DNA of 41,142 nucleotides, from positions 1-41,142 of the forward strand of contig NZ_JAEMQX010000026.1 in the NCBI RefSeq assembly GCF_016463645.1, in the 5' to 3' direction. How positions within the stretch are numbered: position 1 is the first letter of the stretch; each line of letters begins with the position of its first letter. The notes under the pieces are model-generated. The model was not told where the DNA came from and ran no database searches. It saw only the letters and a list, made by a program, of their open reading frames with translations. This document shows positions 24,354 through 32,222 of this stretch, piece by piece. Both the position numbers and the translations under genes were made by a program. Origin of the DNA: Sphingopyxis sp. GTDB lineage: Bacteria; Pseudomonadota; Alphaproteobacteria; Sphingomonadales; Sphingomonadaceae.

Positions 24354-24683
24354 TCAGCAGCAGGCGAGTTCGGCGATCAACGGCTCGCAAAGATCAGGCC
24401 GTCTCTTGCAACAGTCCTTCGCCAGAAAGAGCATCAGGTCGCGGAGAGCCGCTATACTGGCGCGCTGGATCTGCTGCCGTCCCTGCTTCTCGGCCCTCAC
24501 AAGGCCCGCCTTCGCCAGCACGGCAAGGTGAGTTGAAAAGGTGCTCTGGGACAGGCCGCTAGCCTCGACGAGCTGCCCCGTGGTCAGTCCGGCGGGCTCA
24601 TGCTCGATAAGCAAGCGGAACGCGCGTAACCGCGTAGGGTGCGACAGCGCGGCGAAAGCCGCGAGGGCAGTGTCGGTGGTCAT
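24354..24683 (-). CDS. arsR: Arsenic-responsive repressor ArsR
   Basis: A 109-residue ArsR/SmtB winged-helix repressor. The recognition helix region is S-G-L-S-Q-S-T-F-S-T-H-L-A-V-L-A-K-A-G-L (residues about 42-61). It lacks the ELCVC-type site of R773 ArsR. Instead the cysteines cluster at the C-terminus (Cys91, 92, 99, 108, 109), resembling the Acidithiobacillus ferrooxidans type, in which a C-terminal C-C...C triad binds arsenite. First gene of the operon and presumably autoregulated through the dyads just upstream. Confidence 0.93.
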   Translation of the reverse strand: MTTDTALAAFAALSHPTRLRAFRLLIEHEPAGLTTGQLVEASGLSQSTFSTHLAVLAKAGLVRAEKQGRQQIQRASIAALRDLMLFLAKDCCKRRPDLCEPLIAELACC

Positions 24684-24684
24684 G

Positions 24685-24739
24685 CATCGGGAATATCCGA
24701 TGTATTTAAGCAGTCAAGAAATATCGACTATTCCCGATA
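24685..24739 (-). promoter_or_regulatory. ArsR operator/promoter region
   Basis: Immediately upstream of arsR (start at 24683) lies the dyad C-A-T-C-G-G / C-C-G-A-T-G at 24685-24702 with an AT-rich centre. A second, weaker dyad TATCG...CGATA spans 24722-24739 and shares the ATTCCCGAT core. Both are AT-rich compared with the surroundings. The placement between promoter and start fits repression by ArsR. The exact -10 and -35 boxes were not assigned. Confidence 0.6.
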
Positions 24740-24764
24740 CGTGAGTCTGCTGCATGGACCTCGT

Positions 24765-25388
24765 CTAGGCTGAGCGAGCATCGCCCAAGCGCAGAGCCGG
24801 TTGCGGCGCATAGGCGAAAAGCTCGCCCTGCCGCCCCTGCCCTGCGCGGCGCGCTGGAACGACGACGGGCTGCACCAGCAATCGCCGTACGGGCGGTGCA
24901 AGCGTATAGACCGCCTGACGCCCTGCCCCGCGATTATGATGGTCGACCCAAACGCCCTGATAGTGTCGGCGGACCAGACCGGCGGCCACCAGCTCCGACA
25001 CGGCCCGGCTGAGGTTTGTCTTCCCTGCCGCACGGACGCGCGAGCGAACCTCGTCCTCGACGGCACGGTCGGCCGCCACCGGGTCTGTTGGCAGCAACCC
25101 CGCCCGTTCAATGTCGCGTCTGACCTTTGCCGCAAGCTTCACTCGGCGCGGATCACGGTCGCCCATTGGGGACAGCGCATCGCACAACCAGTCCCGCAGC
25201 GGAACGAGCCCCCCGCCCTGTCCGACAAGCGGCCCGGCGCTCCCATCCGGTCGCGCTGCCTGGGCAATCAGATTGAGCAGCATGAAGGTATAGCGTGGCC
25301 GCTTCGACGCCCGCGCGATCAGCGCCAGCAGCGCCGGCATGTCCAGGCTGTGCGATTGAGCGTCGGCAAAGTTTCTGACAGCGGCCAT
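24765..25388 (-). CDS. Unrecognised protein with a winged-helix-like C-terminal half
   Basis: A 207-residue protein if read from ATG 25388 (the frame is open to 25637, but the extension crosses repeats in the intergenic region). Residues 1-70 are helical. The middle has R-R-V-K-L-A-A-K-V-R-R-D-I-E-R-A-G-L. Residues about 125-175 look like a winged helix: K-T-N-L-S-R-A-V-S-E-L-V-A-A-G-L-V-R-R, then a basic wing and Q-A-V-Y-T-L. A DNA-binding role is likely but I cannot name the family. It runs in the same direction as arsR, about 80 bases upstream of it, and is divergent from the mucR gene. Confidence 0.6.
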   Translation of the reverse strand: MAAVRNFADAQSHSLDMPALLALIARASKRPRYTFMLLNLIAQAARPDGSAGPLVGQGGGLVPLRDWLCDALSPMGDRDPRRVKLAAKVRRDIERAGLLPTDPVAADRAVEDEVRSRVRAAGKTNLSRAVSELVAAGLVRRHYQGVWVDHHNRGAGRQAVYTLAPPVRRLLVQPVVVPARRAGQGRQGELFAYAPQPALRLGDARSA

Positions 25389-25470
25389 AACGGAACGAAT
25401 CAAGCACAACCGGGATGCAATGTGAATCCCAAACCGTACTTTTCGCCTTCCATTCCCGCACTTTGTCGGT

Positions 25471-25506
25471 AGTGACACTTTACCCCAGTCGAGCAAAAGT
25501 GTCACT
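25471..25506. repeat. Inverted repeat AGTGACACTTT / AAAGTGTCACT
   Basis: Two perfect 11-base arms (25471-25481 and 25496-25506) separated by 14 bases lie between two divergent regulator-like genes. A third copy of AAAGTGTCACT is found at 26090-26100, just after the mucR stop. The arrangement fits a dimeric operator, but it could also be the remains of a mobile-element end. Confidence 0.7.
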
Positions 25507-25585
25507 GTCGACTCTCTCGTCGATGCCGCAATTTCGCCCATCATTCCGCCAGGCGTGGTGGGAATGGTTCCCAGAGGAGTGTTAC

Positions 25586-26062
25586 GTGTCGGGTTCGCCA
25601 AGACTGATCGAGCTGACCGGTGATATCGTTGTGGCATATCTTGCCGGCAACCGTGTTGGCGCCGACGATATCCCCGCGCTCATTCGGAACGTTTACGCCG
25701 CACTCGACGCCCCGCGTCACGAAGCCGAACCCGCCGAAGTACCGCAACCCAAACGCCCGATGTCGATCAGGGCGTCAATCAAGCACGATCATCTGTTGAG
25801 CATGCTCGACGGCAAACCATACAAGTCGCTCCGGCGCCATTTGACGACGAACGGATATACGCCGGAGCGCTATCGTGAGGCATTTGGGCTGCCGGCCGAC
25901 TATCCCATGGTTGCCGCGGCCTATTCCGAACAGCGCCGGGCACTTGCGAAGAGCATAGGGTTGGGCCGCAAGCGAGCGGTGGCCGCCGTGCCTCCGTCCG
26001 AGGCCGCTCCAGCATCCCCGGCTAAGCGAAGCCGACGGACACTGAAGCTCGCTATCAAGTAG
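25586..26062 (+). CDS. MucR/Ros-family transcriptional regulator lacking zinc ligands
   Basis: A 158-residue alphaproteobacterial Ros/MucR regulator read from GTG 25586, which has AGAGGAG six bases upstream; the open frame begins at 25415. The N-terminal oligomerisation part has L-I-E-L-T-G-D-I-V-V-A-Y-L-A-G-N-x-V. The DNA-binding part has L-D-G-K-P-Y-K-S-L-R-R-H-L, then G-Y-T-P-E-R-Y-R-E-A-F-G-L-P-A-D-Y-P-M-V-A. The usual zinc site is degraded: the first Cys is Ser72, Asp75 and His85 remain, and the last His is Asn90. Some Mesorhizobium relatives are known to fold without zinc, so it may still be functional. A basic tail follows (K-R-S-R-R-T-L-K). Confidence 0.88.
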   Translation: MSGSPRLIELTGDIVVAYLAGNRVGADDIPALIRNVYAALDAPRHEAEPAEVPQPKRPMSIRASIKHDHLLSMLDGKPYKSLRRHLTTNGYTPERYREAFGLPADYPMVAAAYSEQRRALAKSIGLGRKRAVAAVPPSEAAPASPAKRSRRTLKLAIK

Positions 26063-26125
26063 CTCAGACGCCTGACCTGTTCCGCAGGTAAAGTGTCACT
26101 GGCGATCTTTCCTACCCTCTTCCAC

Positions 26126-26326
26126 TCAGGTCCAGCCGTCCTTTCGTCCCTCCCCCCGGTCGTAGATCCTGCGGCCGTCGATGGCCGATCGCCGGATCTC
26201 GAGTTCGATCCGCCCGCCGTCGTTTCGGGTACGAATGTCCGACGGTGCAATGCCGTTACGTTCCGCAAAATCGCGCGCATCACGTTCATTGGCGAAGCTG
26301 CCCGAGCGCTCAAAATCCCATCCCAT
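26126..26326 (-). CDS. Small protein following the relaxase gene
   Basis: A 66-residue charged protein starting M-G-W-D-F-E-R-S-G-S-F-A-N-E-R-D-A-R-D-F-A-E. ATG 26326 was chosen because AAGGAG lies six bases upstream; an ATG at 26341 is also in frame. It starts 44 bases after the relaxase stop and is probably the last gene of the same transcript. I do not recognise a family, and there is no signal or membrane segment. Confidence 0.6.
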   Translation of the reverse strand: MGWDFERSGSFANERDARDFAERNGIAPSDIRTRNDGGRIELEIRRSAIDGRRIYDRGEGRKDGWT

Positions 26327-26370
26327 TTTCATCTCCTTCACCGCGCGGGCGCTGCCCGCATCTGTCCATG

Positions 26371-29300
26371 TCAGAGGTCCAGCCCAAGGCTGCGCTCGGG
26401 CAGCGGCAAGGTCGGCGCCGGCGCCTTGCCGTCCCTGCCCGGATCGGGCGCTTTAAGGCTGGGTCCGTCCGATGCCATCGGTTTTGGGATAGGCGGCGGG
26501 GCAGGCTCATCTGAGGGCCACTCTCCGCCCCCCGGCGGTCGGTCCAGTTCGGGCGGCAGTGTTGGTGGCGGTGTCGAGGGACCGGACGCAAGGCCTCCTT
26601 GCGAGGCGCCGCCCGGTCCCAGGCCCCTGTTCTCCACCGACAGCCGTCCCGTCGTTTCAAGCGCAGAAGTTTTGTCGCCGGTATTTCTGCTTAGCGCTGC
26701 GGCGAGCTTCTCCTTGTCGTCGACCACCATATGGAGCTCGAAACGGACACGCGTGACCGCGACATTGAACAGTCGCTGGTTCGACAGGTTGCGCTCGTGG
26801 GACGACATGACGGCGATCGCATTGTCGACCGTGATTCCTTGCGCCATGTGCATATTCAGACTGTAGGCAAGGTCGATGCGGCCCAGCATCGGGTCGCCTG
26901 CGTCGAGCCTGATCTCCTGACGGCTCGCCGTCTCGACGACGACGGAGTTCCCGTCGATTGCGACGATCCGGGCCAGTGCGCTGTTGTGCAAGCCGCGGTC
27001 CTTGTCATTGGCGGTCCAGCGTATCTTGTCGCCCGCCTGGATACGGATTTCCTTCTTCTGCGCCATGCTCAGCCGGTCATCCTTGAGGCGCGCGGGAATC
27101 CGGGAAGGATCGAACCGATGTTTGCGCCTGCCCTCCGACACTTCGATCCGGCCGTTCGCAAGCTGCCGTTCGATTGTGTAGAGGCCGCGCGAGAGCCCGA
27201 TCTCTGGAACGCGCGCGGCCACCTCAAGCATGAGACCGGGCGTATAGTTCGCGGCATAGCGCAGCTCTTCGCGCGTGAGATTGTTCCTTTCGAGAACCGT
27301 AAGATTGACGGCCGGACCCGAGAGGGTTCCCTCGGCGGCAAGCCCTTCCTGGATCAGTCGATTGAGCTCGGCGCGGGTCTCCCGCCCCGATGCGAACACC
27401 GCCGTTTGCTCCCTTGCCGCCGGGTCGAGCGTGAGCCACATCTCCGCCGCCCTTGCGACGTGCTCCTTATCCTCTATCACCTTGTCACCCAATGTTTCCA
27501 TAGCGCGGCGTGGCTGACCGATATTGGCCAGGGCTGCGACGGTGCGAAGTTCCGGCGTCTGCTGGCGCAGATTCTGATCCATGCGTGCCATCGTCGCCCC
27601 GCCGGCCTGAACAAGCGCGAAGGCCTTGCCGGCATCGATCGCGGAAAGCTGTTTTCTGTCGCCGACCAGCGCGAGCCGGTCGACGCCAAGCAAGTTGGCG
27701 ACTTCGTGAAGGCGCAGCATCTGATCGTTGGAGACCATCGATCCTTCGTCGAGCACGAGGACTGTGTCCTTCATCGCGTCTCGCGCTGCGTCGAACGCGG
27801 GGCCTGCAGGTTGCCGCAGGTGCCTGCCATGTTCGATCAGAAAGGCGGCGACGGTGCGCGCCTCTATTCCCGCGCCGCTACTCAAATCCTGGACCATCTT
27901 GTTCTGGAAGGCGAGGCCTAGCACGGTCTTACCTTGGGCTTCCGCGACCCGGGCCACCGCGCGAAGCATCGTCGACTTCCCGGCTCCGGCATTCCCCTGC
28001 ACCGTCACCATGCGATCCTCGCTGGACAGGATCATCGTGGCGGCCGCGAGCTGCCCCCGGTTGAGCGGCGGCTGCGCCTGGTCCTGAAGCAGTGCGGGCG
28101 CCGCAGCGGCGGCCACGATCACCCTCCCCTCACCGCGGCCGCGCTCCATCTCCGACAGGATCTTCATTTCGGTCGCGAGCGCCTCAGCGGTCGTCACGGC
28201 ATCGATCGTGCCATCATGACGCGCGACGCCGGGAATGAGCGTGCCCCGCTCCATGAGCTGCTCTATCCGGCTTTCGACCGCGTCGATGGTCACACCCTTC
28301 AGCCCGAGATCCAGAGCGGCCTTCGACAGGCGATGGCGGTCGAAAGCCGCCTCGCGCTGGGAGAGGATGCGCACGGCGGACGCGACCGCGATTTGCGCGC
28401 GCGCGGTTGAGGGGAGCTGTACGAGGCGGGCGAGACCTCGGTCCACGAGGGGATCGTCGGGCCGCAACAGTTCGCCAACTTTGGTCATGGCGCCTGAAAT
28501 GGCGGCGTTGACCGCCTCGAACCCGCGCGCGAGGATACCGCGGTCGGTCCGCTCCGCGCTGCGCTCGAGCGCGGCGGACAGCAGCTGCGCACCGGTGAAT
28601 CCCATCGCGCGGGCCTTGTCCTTCCATTCCTCGTGCAATCCGGGCCGATCGGCGACGTTGAGCTTGGGGTCGCGGGTCGTGATCGTCACCGCGTTGCGCC
28701 CTTCCGGTGTCCGAATTCCCAGTTCTGCGGCTTTCTCCAGTATTACGGCCCGGCGCTGGCTGAAGGCGGCGATTACATCCTTCGCGACGCCGGCGATCTC
28801 GAACATGCCGTGCTTGCCGCTGGTTTCGATCCGATAGCCCAGCTGCTCGATACGATCGCGCAAGTTGGCGCGGTAGACCGAGCCGATCACGGTGTTGTGA
28901 CGCCAAATGGCGCCATTGTGCAACGCCTGCCACTTTCCGTCGGGCATGCGGGTGAGGTTCTTGATGACGGCATGGATATGGCCCTGCGGATCGAGCGCAC
29001 GGCTCGTGTCATGCGCGAAAAGCGCATAGACGAGGTTGCCGGTCCGGATCGGCACCTTACGGCCTTCAATATCCTTGCGCCCTTCGGCGAGATTCTTCTC
29101 GACCCAGCGCATCGTATCGCGCACCGCAGCCATGTTGGCGTCCAGTATCCGGCGGTCTCCCGCGACATAGGCCATGATCGAGGCCGACTTCGGCATGGAG
29201 AAGGTCAGATCCATCCCCGGCTGGCGGTTCTCGACCTGTCCAACCTTTTCGCCATCAGGCAATTCGCCGTTCAACAGCTTCTCGAACGCATCCTTGTCGA

Positions 29301-29442
29301 CAGGTCCGTCAAGACCGAGCGCATCGGCGCCCTCCCCGCCCCAGGCACTGGCTTCGGCCGCTCCTTCGGCGGTATAATAGTCATCTTTCGTGAAATACTC
29401 GGCGCTGCCAGCCGCCGAGCGGATGGAACTCATCGAGAGCAT
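26371..29442 (-). CDS. traI: MobF relaxase-helicase (TraI/TrwC family)
   Basis: A 1023-residue relaxase that would nick oriT, stay bound to the 5' end and unwind the transferred strand. The relaxase domain (1-300) has the N-terminal tyrosines (Tyr16, Tyr22, Tyr23 in Y-F-T-K-D-D-Y-Y) and the metal-binding histidines (His144; H-I-H at 155-157 in D-P-Q-G-H-I-H-A-V). The helicase part is RecD-like with Walker A G-N-A-G-A-G-K-S-T (483-491) and Walker B V-L-V-L-D-E-G (about 561-567). A late motif, A-Y-S-L-N-M-H-M-A-Q-G-x-T, lies near 865. The C-terminal 90 residues are Pro/Gly-rich. The length is close to R388 TrwC (966), much shorter than F TraI (1756). It starts three bases after the traD stop. 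Confidence 0.96.
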   Translation of the reverse strand: MLSMSSIRSAAGSAEYFTKDDYYTAEGAAEASAWGGEGADALGLDGPVDKDAFEKLLNGELPDGEKVGQVENRQPGMDLTFSMPKSASIMAYVAGDRRILDANMAAVRDTMRWVEKNLAEGRKDIEGRKVPIRTGNLVYALFAHDTSRALDPQGHIHAVIKNLTRMPDGKWQALHNGAIWRHNTVIGSVYRANLRDRIEQLGYRIETSGKHGMFEIAGVAKDVIAAFSQRRAVILEKAAELGIRTPEGRNAVTITTRDPKLNVADRPGLHEEWKDKARAMGFTGAQLLSAALERSAERTDRGILARGFEAVNAAISGAMTKVGELLRPDDPLVDRGLARLVQLPSTARAQIAVASAVRILSQREAAFDRHRLSKAALDLGLKGVTIDAVESRIEQLMERGTLIPGVARHDGTIDAVTTAEALATEMKILSEMERGRGEGRVIVAAAAAPALLQDQAQPPLNRGQLAAATMILSSEDRMVTVQGNAGAGKSTMLRAVARVAEAQGKTVLGLAFQNKMVQDLSSGAGIEARTVAAFLIEHGRHLRQPAGPAFDAARDAMKDTVLVLDEGSMVSNDQMLRLHEVANLLGVDRLALVGDRKQLSAIDAGKAFALVQAGGATMARMDQNLRQQTPELRTVAALANIGQPRRAMETLGDKVIEDKEHVARAAEMWLTLDPAAREQTAVFASGRETRAELNRLIQEGLAAEGTLSGPAVNLTVLERNNLTREELRYAANYTPGLMLEVAARVPEIGLSRGLYTIERQLANGRIEVSEGRRKHRFDPSRIPARLKDDRLSMAQKKEIRIQAGDKIRWTANDKDRGLHNSALARIVAIDGNSVVVETASRQEIRLDAGDPMLGRIDLAYSLNMHMAQGITVDNAIAVMSSHERNLSNQRLFNVAVTRVRFELHMVVDDKEKLAAALSRNTGDKTSALETTGRLSVENRGLGPGGASQGGLASGPSTPPPTLPPELDRPPGGGEWPSDEPAPPPIPKPMASDGPSLKAPDPGRDGKAPAPTLPLPERSLGLDL

Positions 29443-29445
29443 GGC

Positions 29446-31764
29446 TCACAGACCCACATCGAAATCGTCGCGGTCGGCCTCTCGTTCACTGCCATAATCT
29501 TCACGCAGTTCGCGCAGTGTCTGGTCCTCTACCTCGGTTGAACGCATGGGAGCGATGCGCTCATCGCGCGCCCGATCGCCTCGCACGGCAGCGCCATCGG
29601 CTTCTGTCTGGCGGTTGTCCGGACCTTCCCGCGTCGTGCTTGTGGCACGATTTACGACATTGCCGTCGGCATCACGCAGGATCCCGGCAGCATTCGCGGT
29701 GTGCCGTGTCTCTTCCGGTTCGTTGTTGAGGATGTTAGCGGCAAGGTCGCGGGCGATATTGAGAGGCTCGGCGGTTGGATCCGCCATCTGGACCGCGCCG
29801 TCGCGGCCGCCGGCCTCGCTATCGCCCTCGTCGTGGAAGACGGCTTCAGCGCGACGCGAGCGCACTGGTTGTATGTTCGGGCGTGCAAGGAAACCTTCGG
29901 CCACGATCGGGTAGTTGCGCCATTCGAGTTCGATGCGCGCGGCCGGGAAGCCGTCAGGGAATTTGACATAGCCGCACATCGAGGGAAGGTTGGTTATGTC
30001 GTCGGCGATGACCAGCGGCTCGATCTGCTTTCGCGGCGTAAGGGTCGAGGCGTCACGCGTCTGATTATAGCCATAGCTATAAGCCTCATCCATCTGCCTG
30101 ACCTCGCGGCTTCCTATATATTGCGAGCATTCTTCGGCGGTCTTGATCTCTCCGGTTGCCAGGATCAGCTTGGTCCGCGCGAGGGAGGCGAGGTTTCGGG
30201 CGCCTTCCTCGCCATAGACCTCGACAAGTTTCTGGAAGCTGTGCAGCCCGAGGATCATCGCGCCGCCGAAGTTGCGCGCTGTCTGCAAGCCTTTCTCGAT
30301 TGCTGGCAGGCGGTGCAGCGCGCCGACCTCATCGAACATGAACCAGGTGCGCAGCGAGCGTGTGCGCGGCATCGTCATCAAGCTGGTGATCGCGAGGTTC
30401 ATCCACAGCGTCAGTAGCGGTCTGTTCAAATCCATGTCGTCGTAGCTGGACGTCACGAAAAGGATGGCACCGGGCTGCTTCTCGGCGGTCATCCAGCGCC
30501 GGATCGAGAATGGTTCGCCTTCGTCCGGGAGGAAGCGGAGGACCTGCGCGTTGGTATTGAACACGGCGCGAATCGACTCCGCCATTCGGGCGGCTTCGGG
30601 TGCCGTCAGGGGGTCGGCGATGGTGTTGACCAGATAGCGATGGACACGCTTGAGATCGGCGGTCATCAGATTTTCCGAGAGGGCGAGATTGGTCCCCTGT
30701 CCCCGCTCCTGAAGACGCACGCACATCTCGATGAAGAGGGTGCGTGCCGCCAGCGCCCAGAACGGTTCTGAGGAGCCGCCATCGGCCGGAATCAGCGCAG
30801 CAGCAGCCGAGGTGAAGTGGCTGTAACTTGAGCAGTCGTTGAAGATCGACCATGCGGGGCAGCGCTGGTCCATGGGGTTCAGGATGGTGTCCCGTTCGGG
30901 ATCGTAGAACGCTTCGACATAGGCACCGGTCAGGTCGAATATGACGGCGTTGTCGTCGCGCTGGCGCATCTGCCGCACGAGATTTCTGAGTTCGGTGGTC
31001 TTGCCCGCGCCGGTCGTTCCGATCAGCATCGCATGCGATTGTTCGAGGCGGTGCGGCCAAGGAACGCCGGCCAGCGAATAGGGGTGATGGATTCCTCCCG
31101 CCTTGCGTTCCGCAAAGGGCATCGCGAGGACATCCGCAGGCGTCCGATCGGGAAAGAGTTCGCGCGCTTCCGTTTCAAAGCGCGCCCGATTGTGCGCAAC
31201 GACTTCGGCGTGAAGGAGGCCGAAGTCGACCAGCATGGCGCCGCGCTCGTGGCGTTCCTGAAGGATCGTCTTGCCCCGCCGACGGGATAGGTCGACGAAC
31301 CAGATTCCAAGCGGGATTGCCGCGAATGTAGCGACCAGGATTGCACCCAAGATGCCGCGCAGCGCCTTGGCCCAGGCTGCCTCCACCTGAGGTACGGACT
31401 GTACGATGGCCATCACCGTGTAACGGATGCTGCCGTCCGGCAGTTCGAGATTCACCCGCTTCATCGGATCGAACTCGACCCAGTCCCACAGAAACGCGTA
31501 AATCTTCATGAGAATGAGCTGGATCTCGTGCTCTGCTAAGGTGAAAGCCAGGATCAGCGAATAGGCGAGTGCAAATACAAGGAACCAGACGAGGAAGGGC
31601 AGTTTGGCGCCCGCGAGGAACATCAGGACTTCGTGCGTGAGGAGCTGTGATCCGCGTGTGAAGTTCCCCGAGTTGCGTTGCACTTTCCCGCGCGCGGAAT
31701 GGTGCGTGAGAGGGACAGCCCGCCCGTCGCTGCGAATGTCGATCCGCTTGTCAGGAAGCGCCAT
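29446..31764 (-). CDS. traD: Type IV coupling protein TraD
   Basis: A 772-residue coupling ATPase that brings the relaxase-DNA complex to the transfer channel. Two membrane segments lie at about 55-76 and 136-158. The ATPase domain has Walker A G-T-T-G-A-G-K-T-T (249-257) and Walker B M-F-D-E-V-G-A-L-x-R-L (about 476-487, acidic pair 478-479), then the T4CP block Q-T-A-R-N-F-G-G-A-M-I-L-G-L-H-S-F. The C-terminal 130 residues are charged and disordered-looking, as in other TraD proteins, where the tail binds the relaxosome. ATG 31764 was taken; the frame is open to 31920 only over the neighbouring gene, which it overlaps by 14 bases. Confidence 0.95.
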   Translation of the reverse strand: MALPDKRIDIRSDGRAVPLTHHSARGKVQRNSGNFTRGSQLLTHEVLMFLAGAKLPFLVWFLVFALAYSLILAFTLAEHEIQLILMKIYAFLWDWVEFDPMKRVNLELPDGSIRYTVMAIVQSVPQVEAAWAKALRGILGAILVATFAAIPLGIWFVDLSRRRGKTILQERHERGAMLVDFGLLHAEVVAHNRARFETEARELFPDRTPADVLAMPFAERKAGGIHHPYSLAGVPWPHRLEQSHAMLIGTTGAGKTTELRNLVRQMRQRDDNAVIFDLTGAYVEAFYDPERDTILNPMDQRCPAWSIFNDCSSYSHFTSAAAALIPADGGSSEPFWALAARTLFIEMCVRLQERGQGTNLALSENLMTADLKRVHRYLVNTIADPLTAPEAARMAESIRAVFNTNAQVLRFLPDEGEPFSIRRWMTAEKQPGAILFVTSSYDDMDLNRPLLTLWMNLAITSLMTMPRTRSLRTWFMFDEVGALHRLPAIEKGLQTARNFGGAMILGLHSFQKLVEVYGEEGARNLASLARTKLILATGEIKTAEECSQYIGSREVRQMDEAYSYGYNQTRDASTLTPRKQIEPLVIADDITNLPSMCGYVKFPDGFPAARIELEWRNYPIVAEGFLARPNIQPVRSRRAEAVFHDEGDSEAGGRDGAVQMADPTAEPLNIARDLAANILNNEPEETRHTANAAGILRDADGNVVNRATSTTREGPDNRQTEADGAAVRGDRARDERIAPMRSTEVEDQTLRELREDYGSEREADRDDFDVGL

Positions 31765-32044
31765 GATAGCGCTCCACCCTGCGCGGTGTTTCCTCGACCA
31801 GCCGGTCGCGGTACTCCGGGAATTGCTCGCGGATGATGACGTCGATCGCCATCTGCATATATTCGGCGATGTGCGCCAGTCGGCGTTGGCTCGAGCCGAT
31901 TTGCTCGGCCGCGTCGGCATAGGCGCGCAGGGCCATGCGCATGGCCGCGGCGCGGGTAATCCCTTCCTGGGCCGCGATACGATCGAAGCGCTCTGGCAGC
32001 TCCGCCTCGATGCGGAGAGAAGTTTGGACGAAGGTATGTCGCAC
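31751..32044 (-). CDS. RHH-type relaxosome accessory protein (TraM/MobC-like role)
   Basis: A 97-residue protein. The N-terminal 45 residues look like a ribbon-helix-helix domain: strand F-V-Q-T-S-L-R-I, helix L-P-E-R-F-D-R-I-A-A-Q-E-G, helix T-R-A-A-A-M-R-M-A-L-R-A-Y. The rest is helical. It is the first gene of the traD-relaxase transcript and lies right beside the putative oriT, the usual place for a DNA-bending or tethering accessory factor. It overlaps traD by 14 bases. The role is inferred from fold and place. Confidence 0.75.
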   Translation of the reverse strand: MRHTFVQTSLRIEAELPERFDRIAAQEGITRAAAMRMALRAYADAAEQIGSSQRRLAHIAEYMQMAIDVIIREQFPEYRDRLVEETPRRVERYHGAS

Positions 32045-32127
32045 GACAGCCCCCTTGCGGTTGGGGCTGGGGGGATCTCAAGAAGGCCTCCATACTAGAC
32101 GTGTTAGCGCTTGTCGGCAACGAAAAC

Positions 32128-32159
32128 GCATCCCGGCTTGCGCATCCCGCTGCATCCCG
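32128..32159. repeat. Three direct repeats of GCATCCCG
   Basis: GCATCCCG occurs at 32128-32135, 32142-32149 and 32152-32159, with a fourth copy forming one arm of the palindrome at 32202-32222. Iteron-like repeats beside an RHH gene and the relaxase operon are typical binding sites for relaxosome accessory proteins. Confidence 0.75.
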
Positions 32160-32201
32160 CAAAAACGGCGGATAACAGCCAAATCATGTTGGCTGGCCAC
32201 T

Positions 32202-32222
32202 GCGCATCCCGTCGGGATGCGC
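32202..32222. repeat. Perfect 21-base palindrome in the putative oriT
   Basis: GCGCATCCCG and CGGGATGCGC flank a single T. The arms contain the same GCATCCCG unit repeated upstream, so it is a head-to-head pair of the direct-repeat motif. It would suit a dimeric RHH protein or a cruciform. Confidence 0.8.

Noticed and set aside
26731..27921. A 396-codon plus-strand frame opposite the relaxase
   Set aside because: Antisense shadow of a clearly conserved MobF relaxase; no protein family features.
32128..32159. GCATCCCG repeats as a CRISPR array
   Set aside because: The units are only 8 bases with 2-6 base gaps, there are no spacers of CRISPR length, and no cas genes are present.
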